This document shows positions 57,991 through 64,000 of a stretch of DNA of 64,000 nt, piece after piece. Made by a program: the position numbers and the translations under genes. Position 1 is the first letter of the stretch. Each line of letters begins with the position of its first letter. The DNA comes from Actinomycetes bacterium (GTDB lineage: Bacteria; Actinomycetota; Acidimicrobiia; Acidimicrobiales; Acidimicrobiaceae): NCBI GenBank assembly GCA_021850605.1, contig JAJZLQ010000046.1:1-64000 (forward strand), in the 5' to 3' direction. A model generated the notes under the pieces. That model made no database searches, was not told the DNA's origin, and worked only from the letters and a program-made list of their open reading frames with translations.

Positions 57991-59039
57991 ACCTCTAACT
58001 TCAGCTTCACCCGCTCATCCAGACGATCACCGATGCTGGTCGTGACCAACACTTGCGCGGCCCTGGACGTCTCGAGCACCTTGTCGCTACGGCTCCGATC
58101 CAACTCAGAGAAGACGTCGTCCAAGAGAACGATCGGGTCCTCTCCGATTCGATCCCGCACCATCTCGTGCAATCCCATCTTCAAGGAGAAGGCGAGGGTG
58201 CGCTGTTCGCCCTGGGAGGCTTCGTAGCGAGCATCGAGGCCATTCAGGTTGAAGGCTACGTCGTCTCGATGAGGACCTACAGAGGTTGCTCCCCTCCTCA
58301 GATCCTCGCCGCGGCTACGAGTCATGGCCTCTCGCAAATTTTGTCCCCAGGTGGAGCTATAGGACAACGAAATGGTGTCGTTCTTTCCCGATATTCCAGC
58401 ATACAGGTGGGACAGCACCGGCTCTATCCGAGAAAGCAGGCTCCAGCGCATCCTTGCCAACCTTTCTCCCGCTTCGGCAAGTTGCTCGTCGAAGACATCG
58501 AGCATCTCTGTAAGAGAAGAGGAGTTGGTTGCAGAGATCTGGCGTAGAACCGAGTTGCGGTGACGCAGGAGGGTGTCGTAATTTTCCACGGCCTCGGCCG
58601 CGCGCGGACCAAGAACTGTAAGCGCGCTGTCGACGAAGTCGCGCCGCTCAGACGGAGGACCAGCGATTATATCGATGTCGCGCGGCGTGAATATCGTCAA
58701 GGGGGCGAGCCTCGCCACTTCGCCGCGTGCCGCGGCGTTGTGATTCAACTGCAAGGCGTCCGAGGTCCCGCTCCTTACCGCCAACTCCACGAGCACCTGC
58801 CTGCCGGCCACCGCCAGCCCGATTCTCACCACGGCCTGATCGCAACCCTTGCGGACCATGGAATCCTTGCGTGCGTTGCGGAATGAGCGACCCGAGAGCG
58901 CGTAGCTGATCGCCTCGATGATGCTTGACTTACCCTGCCCGTTAGATCCGGTGATCGCGGTAACGCCAAGCTGAGCCGGCTCGAGGCGCATCGAGGCGAT
59001 GTTCCGGAAGTCTGTAATATGCACGAACTCCGCGTACAA
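57969..59039 (-). CDS. recF: DNA repair/replication protein RecF
   Basis: A 356-residue SMC-like ATPase. Walker A is ITGSNGQGKSSIIEAIS (about 31-47), the signature is in QGEQRTLAFSLKMGL, and Walker B in PIVLLDDVFSELDRSR. RecF acts with RecO and RecR to load RecA at gaps and is usually placed next to dnaN. The start is TTG at 59039. Confidence 0.96.
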   Translation of the reverse strand: MYAEFVHITDFRNIASMRLEPAQLGVTAITGSNGQGKSSIIEAISYALSGRSFRNARKDSMVRKGCDQAVVRIGLAVAGRQVLVELAVRSGTSDALQLNHNAAARGEVARLAPLTIFTPRDIDIIAGPPSERRDFVDSALTVLGPRAAEAVENYDTLLRHRNSVLRQISATNSSSLTEMLDVFDEQLAEAGERLARMRWSLLSRIEPVLSHLYAGISGKNDTISLSYSSTWGQNLREAMTRSRGEDLRRGATSVGPHRDDVAFNLNGLDARYEASQGEQRTLAFSLKMGLHEMVRDRIGEDPIVLLDDVFSELDRSRSDKVLETSRAAQVLVTTSIGDRLDERVKLKLEVCEGALQ

Positions 59040-59092
59040 CGCTTACCGCCTCACCAGCGGCTCGAAATATCCCGACGGCGCCTGTCTCCGCA

Positions 59093-60193
59093 CTACTGGC
59101 GAATTGGCATGAGCAAGTAGGTGAGATCCGAGTTGTCTGCGTTGGAAATCTTCACCGCCTTGTTGGAGGCGGTCATCTCCATTGCCACATAGTCACTTGT
59201 CACTGCGTCAGCGCCCTCATTTAACAGCTCTGGATCGAACGCCAACCCTATGTCCTCACCAACGTAGGTGACGTCAAGTTCTTCACGGGCGGTGCCAACC
59301 TGCGGTATGTGAACGCTCATGACCATGGAGGTCTCGGTAATTTCCATCTTCAGGTTGGTGAGGTCGCGATTCTCCCGTGCCATGCGGCGCAAGCGTCTCA
59401 ACGCCTCCATCATCTCCCGCTTCGGAGCGACCATGCGGTTCGGATAGCTGGGCTGCAGGATCTGGCGATAGTCGCGATACTTCTCCTCGATGAGCCTGGT
59501 CACCAAAAGGGTGTCGCCGACCTCGAAAGAAGCTTCTTTCGACGAGATGGTCACCTTGAGCTCGTCCTGGGCGGACTTGGAGCCCAGCATTCTTTCCAAC
59601 TCGGAAAGAGAGCGTGCGGGAACGATTACCTCGCTATCGCCGCCCAGGAGGTTGAGGCCGGCAATATCGCGGATCGCCATGCGAACTCCGTCCGTGGCAA
59701 CCAGGCGTAGGCCGGAGTCAGTGGCGGCGAATAGAACTCCGGTGTAGACGAAGTCGCGTGCGTCGCTCTTGGCCGAGGCACGAATCACCTGAGAGAGCGC
59801 GTCGCGCAGGTCAGATGGCTTCACCGTCACCGGCTCGGACTCGGACTGCGCTGTGTACGGGGGGTTGTAGTCGTTGATCAGGTTTACCGACATCTCAGCT
59901 CTTTGCGAGCGCATCGCCATGTTGATGTCATCGCCCTCGATCTCCACGACCCCTTCACCAAGTGAGCGGATGAGGTCTGAAGTGAGCGGAGACGGCACCA
60001 CACAGTGCCCGTCCTCTATGCCAAACACCTCCACCCGCACTTCGATGAGAATGTCGGTCTCGTGTCCTGAAACGACCAGAGAGTCGCCGGTCAGGTCCAG
60101 GTGAACCCCGGAACCGAAGGATTTACTCTCCAACGCCCTGCCGGCAGTAGCGATGCTCTCGGCGAGGAGGTCCCTTTCACAGCTGAACCGCAA
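59093..60193 (-). CDS. dnaN: DNA polymerase III sliding clamp (beta subunit)
   Basis: The 366-residue clamp begins MRFSCERDLLAE and ends with the typical TYLLMPIRQ. Three repeated clamp folds are present, including the FVYTGVLF and VATDGVRMA regions of domain II. AAGGAG seven bases before the TTG start at 60193 supports it. It lies across oriC from dnaA, in the same direction. Confidence 0.97.
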   Translation of the reverse strand: MRFSCERDLLAESIATAGRALESKSFGSGVHLDLTGDSLVVSGHETDILIEVRVEVFGIEDGHCVVPSPLTSDLIRSLGEGVVEIEGDDINMAMRSQRAEMSVNLINDYNPPYTAQSESEPVTVKPSDLRDALSQVIRASAKSDARDFVYTGVLFAATDSGLRLVATDGVRMAIRDIAGLNLLGGDSEVIVPARSLSELERMLGSKSAQDELKVTISSKEASFEVGDTLLVTRLIEEKYRDYRQILQPSYPNRMVAPKREMMEALRRLRRMARENRDLTNLKMEITETSMVMSVHIPQVGTAREELDVTYVGEDIGLAFDPELLNEGADAVTSDYVAMEMTASNKAVKISNADNSDLTYLLMPIRQ

Positions 60194-60425
60194 CTAACAA
60201 CTCCTTATTCATTGTTTATATGTGGTTGTAGTAATAGTCCTGTGGAATGTGTACAACCCCATCTTTCCCCAGGTGAAAGCGGATTAGTTGACACTCGGTA
60301 TTCCACACAGCGCAACACCTCTGTGGATTCCACATCGGCAGCGCCCGCGAGTTTGCCCGTTGTTGGCCTAGTTTTCAACACTTGTTCACAGGAGCTGGCA
60401 TAGTTATCCACATAGTTATTCACAG
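60194..60425. other. oriC: chromosomal origin of replication (oriC)
   Basis: The dnaA-dnaN gap is unusually AT-rich at its left end (60194-60240, with TTATTCATTGTTTATATG), a likely unwinding element. It holds several DnaA-box-like nonamers, listed separately, and GAATCCACA (on the minus strand at 60322-60330). Gene order and boxes make this the origin. At about 230 bases it is shorter than the origins of mycobacteria or streptomycetes. Confidence 0.88.
60382..60424 (+). promoter_or_regulatory. cluster of DnaA boxes
   Basis: Three nonamers in one orientation: TTGTTCACA at 60382-60390, TTATCCACA (the perfect consensus) at 60404-60412, and TTATTCACA at 60416-60424. The last overlaps the dnaA stop codon at 60420-60422, so the box is partly coding. 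Confidence 0.88.
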
Positions 60426-61817
60426 CTGTTGACTTCTTATCTTCGTGAGCAGCGCAGTTACGCGATTGTAGGTCTCGCGATCTTCACTCATCTGCCCTTC
60501 GACCTTGTTGACAGCGTGCATCACCGTCGTGTGGTCCCGATTGCCGAACTCCTTGCCGATTGCGGGGAAGCTGAGGTCGGTCAGCTCGCGGAAGACGTAC
60601 ATCGCCACCTGCCTGGCCTCAACCAGAGGACGCTTTCGGGAAGCTCCTCTGATCTCGAGCGACGTGAGGCCGTAGTAAGCCGACACGGTATCGATTATTT
60701 CCTCGGGAGTTATCGCCTTTACATCGGTGTCCACCATGTCCGCCAGTAATTCCTTGGCGAGCTGGGTGGTGATCGAGAGTCCGTTGAGGGATGCGTAGGC
60801 GCTTACGCGGATTAGTGCCCCCTCGAGCTCCCTGATGTTGTCCTTGATCGCTTGGGCGATGAACTGGAGGACATCGTCAGGTACCGGGGTAACCATCATG
60901 TCGCTCTTCTTGCGAAGGATGGCGAGGCGCGTCTCGACTTCCGGCGGCTGGACATCGGTTATCAGTCCGGACATGAAGCGGCTCCTAAGCCGCTCCTCCA
61001 GGGTCGCGATGGCCTTGGGTGGGCGGTCGGAGGTGAGGACCATCTGCTTCCTGGCCGCATGGAGGTGATTGAAGGTGTGGAAGAACTCTTCCTGAAGCGA
61101 CTCCCGTGCCTCGAGGAACTGAACGTCGTCGATGAGGAGGATGTCGCATTCCCGGTACCTGCGTTTGAAGGAGGCGGTGTTGTTCTTGCGAATGGCATCG
61201 ACGAATTCGTTGAGAAATGTTTCCGTCGATACGTATCTGACCTTGAGCTCCGGATAGTTCTCCAGCGCGTAATTCCCGATCGCGTGTAGGAGGTGCGTCT
61301 TTCCGAGGCCGGCTTTGCCGTGAATGAAGAGGGGGTTGTAGGAGCGGGCCGGGGTCTCCGCCACACTCAGGGCTGCAGCATGCGCGAAACGGTTGGAGGA
61401 GCCTATGACAAAGGCGTCGAAGCTGTAGTTCGGGTTGATCATACCCCTCTCCTCGGCAGACGTCCTGGCTTGCCGTTGGCGTTCCGGCCGGGGCTCAGGT
61501 GTGAAGAGCTCGTGCTCGTCTGGATCAAAGGTGTCCTGTGCTTCGCCATCTGATCGGTTTGCCGTTGATGCGGCGGAGATACCTAGGACAACCTTGGTGT
61601 CCTCGAAGCCGAGCTCTTTGAGCACCTCGTTGATCTGGCCCAGGTGCCTTTGCTCTATTCGATTCTTGGCGATGCTCGAGGGGACGTCGAGAAAGAGCCT
61701 GTTATCGGCAAGCCGAGATGGGACTACGGTTTCAAAGAGGGCGAGCCAGGAGGACTCGGTGATCCGGTCCATGATCTTGGGGCGGCACATCCTCCAGAGG
61801 TCCTCGGCCTCAGTCAT
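60420..61817 (-). CDS. dnaA: replication initiator DnaA
   Basis: A 465-residue AAA+ protein. Domain I begins MTEAEDLWRMCRPKIMDRI, followed by a variable linker with Asp/Glu/Pro residues. The ATPase core has Walker A HGKAGLGKTHLLHAIG and Walker B DILLIDDVQF. Domain IV ends with the DnaA signature GKEFGNRDHTTVMHAVNK. ATG 61817 is the start typical of the family; the frame is open 70 codons further with poor coding character. Confidence 0.97.
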   Translation of the reverse strand: MTEAEDLWRMCRPKIMDRITESSWLALFETVVPSRLADNRLFLDVPSSIAKNRIEQRHLGQINEVLKELGFEDTKVVLGISAASTANRSDGEAQDTFDPDEHELFTPEPRPERQRQARTSAEERGMINPNYSFDAFVIGSSNRFAHAAALSVAETPARSYNPLFIHGKAGLGKTHLLHAIGNYALENYPELKVRYVSTETFLNEFVDAIRKNNTASFKRRYRECDILLIDDVQFLEARESLQEEFFHTFNHLHAARKQMVLTSDRPPKAIATLEERLRSRFMSGLITDVQPPEVETRLAILRKKSDMMVTPVPDDVLQFIAQAIKDNIRELEGALIRVSAYASLNGLSITTQLAKELLADMVDTDVKAITPEEIIDTVSAYYGLTSLEIRGASRKRPLVEARQVAMYVFRELTDLSFPAIGKEFGNRDHTTVMHAVNKVEGQMSEDRETYNRVTALLTKIRSQQL

Positions 61818-62057
61818 AGTAAGAAAATCCCAGCTAATAGGCTCATTATGCAGGTTGGTGCCCTCACCTCGCCATCCTTTACGGAGCGTTGGGCGAAACA
61901 TCCAGAGTCTAGGTATCGATCTCTGGCGAGGTTCCGGGGAAAGCGATCTTAGCAAGCTCTCAGCTCGCCTGGGTGAGATGAACGAGGTTCCAAGACTATG
62001 ATGGAACCTTGTCCAAAAAGCGCACAAGCGCTTTTAGCCAAGATTTCGGAGTTCGCG

Positions 62058-62192
62058 TTGAAGAGAACGTTTCAACCAAACAACCGGAGGCGTGCCAAGA
62101 AGCATGGCTTCCGCAAGAGGATGTCCACTCGGGCAGGCCGTGCAGTGTTGAAGGCACGGCGGCTGCAGGGTAGGCAGCGTCTGAGCGCTTGA
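62058..62192 (+). CDS. rpmH: ribosomal protein L34
   Basis: The 44-residue large-subunit protein reads [20 protein letters not shown] then [20 protein letters not shown]. The start is a TTG at 62058 with GGAG six bases upstream. It heads the conserved rpmH-rnpA-yidD-yidC-jag operon, divergent from dnaA. Confidence 0.96.
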   Translation: MKRTFQPNNRRRAKKHGFRKRMSTRAGRAVLKARRLQGRQRLSA

Positions 62193-62214
62193 CCGGAGCC
62201 GGGCTGGCCGGGGT

Positions 62215-62586
62215 GTGAAGTCGATCTCCAGATCGGCGGAGTTCGCGGAAGTCAGGGCGCGGGGATTCAAATATCGCGCCGGCGCTCTTTCCCTAGTTTT
62301 CCTGCCGGGAGACGAACCCGAGGTGAGGCTAGGGATGTCTGTCCCACGCAAGGTCGGCAAGGCCGTCGTGAGGAACAAGCTTCGTCGCAGGGTCAGAGCG
62401 ATATTCCGTGAGCAGGAGTCTTCTATGGCGGCGGGCAGCTATGTAGTGCTCGCGTACCCGCAATCGGCCGCCCTGGATTACCATCAACTATCGGAGATCG
62501 TAACCTCGCTGACGGTCCGAGCTTCGCGAGCCGTTTCAAGTGCAAGCAAGACCATGTCAGAAGCGGTCGAGGAGCATCGGGTTTGA
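62215..62586 (+). CDS. rnpA: ribonuclease P protein component
   Basis: A 123-residue basic protein that assists the RNA of RNase P in tRNA 5' processing. The conserved RNR-type motif is VGKAVVRNKLRRRVRAIFRE. The start is GTG at 62215, 22 bases after rpmH. Its stop overlaps the start of yidD in TTGA. Confidence 0.94.
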   Translation: MKSISRSAEFAEVRARGFKYRAGALSLVFLPGDEPEVRLGMSVPRKVGKAVVRNKLRRRVRAIFREQESSMAAGSYVVLAYPQSAALDYHQLSEIVTSLTVRASRAVSSASKTMSEAVEEHRV

Positions 62587-62816
62587 AAAAAGTAGTGCTG
62601 GGAGCCATACGTGCCTACCAGAAGCTGAGGGCGGGGAGGATAGCTCCATGCCGCTATTACCCGTCGTGCTCCAACTACGCCTATGAAGCCGTCGAGCTCC
62701 ACGGGTCCGCCAGGGGCATGTGGCTGGCCACCAAGCGCGTGGCGCGGTGCAATCCATTCGGTGGCCAGGGGTTCGACCCCGTTCCAGAACCTAAAGGTAC
62801 AAAGGTAGCCAAATGA
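62583..62816 (+). CDS. yidD: membrane protein insertion efficiency factor YidD
   Basis: A 77-residue protein with the family signature APCRYYPSCSNYAYEAVELHG and RCNPFGGQGFDPVP. YidD helps YidC-dependent insertion of membrane proteins. The start is TTG, coupled to the rnpA stop, and its own stop overlaps the yidC start in ATGA. Confidence 0.94.
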   Translation: MKKVVLGAIRAYQKLRAGRIAPCRYYPSCSNYAYEAVELHGSARGMWLATKRVARCNPFGGQGFDPVPEPKGTKVAK

Positions 62817-63817
62817 CTTACCTGGGCGATCTGTTCAAGCCCATCTTTGAGCTGTTGGCAGGACTCATAGCCATCTACTACGGGCTTGTCCACAGCTATG
62901 CGGGCGCAATCGCCCTGCTGACGGTAACAGTTATGGCTGTGGTGTGGCCGCTGACCCAGATGAGTACGCGCTCAATGCTGGAGATGCAGCGCCTTCAGCC
63001 CGAACTCAAGTCTCTGCAGGTCAAGTACAAGAATGACCGCGTCAAGCAGAACGAGGAGATGCAGCGCCTTTTCAAGGAGAACAAGGTATCCCCTGCTTCA
63101 GGTTGCCTGCCGATGCTGCTGCAGTTCCCCCTTCTCTTCGTTATGTACGACGTTATCCGGGGTCTTACCAACGTCCAGAAGAATGGCACTCCGGCCCCGA
63201 AGTACATTTCCCATACGACGCTTCTCTACAAGAACCTCGTTGCCGGCGGTGGCAAGATGCACTCGCTGGGCATCAATCTCGGGACCGCGGCCACGCACGT
63301 TCACAGCGGGTTCCTGACCGCACTCCCCTATTACGGCGTGGTCATCATCGCTGTGGTTCTCGTATTCATCTCGACATGGCAGATCTACTCCAAGAATCCG
63401 ACTGCTGCTGCAGCAAATAACCAGGCAGCCATGATTATGAAGTACTCACCGCTGTTGTTCGGGGTCATCTATATCGGTATCCCGGCCGGTGTTAACGTGT
63501 ATTTCGTGGTGTCCTCGCTTTTCCGTATCGGTCAGCAGGAGTTGATGTGGCGGCACGATCCGGTGCTTCGCAAGCACTCACTGGAGGCTCGTCAGAAGAT
63601 GGTCGAGACAAAGGCGCTCGAAGACTCGGGACAGATCCCCAAGCAGCCGAAGCAGAGTATATGGCAGCAGCTCAAGGGGGCTTCTCAGCAGGTGCGCGAA
63701 GCAGGAGGAGAGGCGGACGGCAAGGCAGCGCCCCAGAAGCCGCGCGGCGGTGCGGCTGGGCAGCAGAAGCCCCGGACGACCCCGCAGAACCGCAACGCCA
63801 AGCGCAAACGTAAGTAG
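62813..63817 (+). CDS. yidC: membrane protein insertase YidC
   Basis: A 334-residue YidC/Oxa1 protein of the Gram-positive type, without the large periplasmic domain of E. coli YidC. The membrane core includes LLTVTVMAVVWPLTQMSTRS with the hydrophilic-groove region, GCLPMLLQFPLLFVMYDVIRG, and a later PLLFGVIYIGIPAGVNVYF. The C-terminus is rich in Lys, Gln and Arg, as in actinobacterial homologues. Confidence 0.95.
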   Translation: MTYLGDLFKPIFELLAGLIAIYYGLVHSYAGAIALLTVTVMAVVWPLTQMSTRSMLEMQRLQPELKSLQVKYKNDRVKQNEEMQRLFKENKVSPASGCLPMLLQFPLLFVMYDVIRGLTNVQKNGTPAPKYISHTTLLYKNLVAGGGKMHSLGINLGTAATHVHSGFLTALPYYGVVIIAVVLVFISTWQIYSKNPTAAAANNQAAMIMKYSPLLFGVIYIGIPAGVNVYFVVSSLFRIGQQELMWRHDPVLRKHSLEARQKMVETKALEDSGQIPKQPKQSIWQQLKGASQQVREAGGEADGKAAPQKPRGGAAGQQKPRTTPQNRNAKRKRK

Positions 63818-63818
63818 A

Positions 63819-63838
63819 CAGGCGCAATAAGGCGCCTG
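63819..63838 (+). terminator. small stem-loop between yidC and jag
   Basis: CAGGCGC at 63819-63825 pairs with GCGCCTG at 63832-63838 around a six-base loop, one base after the yidC stop. No T-tract follows, so it may stabilise the mRNA end or attenuate rather than terminate. Confidence 0.4.
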
Positions 63839-63863
63839 CCGAACAAGGATTGATAGTCAACAA

Positions 63864-64000
63864 ATGGAATGGGTAGAGACCACAGGCAAGGACATAAGGG
63901 AGGCCGTTACGGCGGCTCTCGACCTGTTGGGTGTGGATGAGTCGGATATCGAGTACGAGGTGGTCGAGGAACCCAAGCAGGGTTTGTTTGGGCGGCTGAA
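63864..64000 (+). CDS. jag: Jag/KhpB RNA-binding protein, 3' end beyond window
   Basis: The first 45 residues have the Jag-N domain: MEWVETTGKDIREAVTAALD and EVVEEPKQGLFGRL. Full-length proteins carry KH and R3H RNA-binding domains after this. AAGGA lies upstream of ATG 63864. The position after yidC is the conserved one. Confidence 0.88.
   Translation, partial: MEWVETTGKDIREAVTAALDLLGVDESDIEYEVVEEPKQGLFGRL

Overview
The window is high-GC, densely packed bacterial chromosome around a replication origin. Gene content points to Actinomycetota: dnaA-dnaN-recF-dciA-gyrB-gyrA is followed by a DUF3566 protein, tRNA-Ile and tRNA-Ala, and further along come crgA, trpG, a PASTA kinase, a PBP, a PP2C phosphatase and two FHA proteins. 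This arrangement is recognisably that of mycobacterial origins, but pknA and rodA are missing from the cell-wall cluster. Many GTG and TTG starts and the divergent sequences suggest a deep actinobacterial lineage, perhaps Acidimicrobiia; that placement is inference.

Layout. 1-2843: end of a surface-polysaccharide cluster (two glycosyltransferase-like proteins and a SAM methyltransferase). 2967-7097: a MarP-like membrane serine protease, a PAS-GGDEF-EAL protein with degenerate catalytic motifs, a cysteine-free peroxiredoxin-like protein and a CopD-like membrane protein. 7241-13258: glutamate synthase gltB-gltD. 13255-16450: secreted CAP-like protein, lipoprotein, MarR regulator, cupin and HIT protein, then about 0.9 kb without a convincing gene. 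17345-25973: PLP decarboxylase, amidase, MarR regulator, patatin, aldo/keto reductase, larC-larB, pheA. 25985-29830: tRNA-Ser followed by a decayed segment with transposase remnants, an intact hydroxyacyl-CoA-dehydrogenase-type gene, a multiply frameshifted membrane-protein pseudogene and a DksA-like gene lacking its zinc cysteines; two direct copies of a 78-bp palindromic repeat lie at the edges. 29922-40305: HTH_42 protein, hisS, lipoproteins, DUF4395 protein, adenine deaminase, thiolase, S9 peptidase. 40421-47083: crgA, trpG and the pknB-pbpA-pstP-fhaB-fhaA cell-wall signalling cluster. 47255-53140: CMD-family protein, tRNA-Leu, tRNA-Ser, NUDIX-like protein, MFS exporter, lipoprotein, LysE exporter, tRNA-Ala, tRNA-Ile, DUF3566 protein. 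53214-61817: gyrA, gyrB, dciA, recF, dnaN, oriC and dnaA on the minus strand. 62058-64000: rpmH, rnpA, yidD, yidC and the start of jag on the plus strand.

The right half joins replication initiation, DNA topology, envelope growth and its phosphorylation control, and membrane-protein insertion. The left half is mostly metabolic and accessory. I saw no clear new defence or mobile system. The best candidates for follow-up are the repeat-bounded decayed segment after tRNA-Ser, the reduced cell-wall cluster with an altered PBP motif, and several family members that have lost canonical residues.
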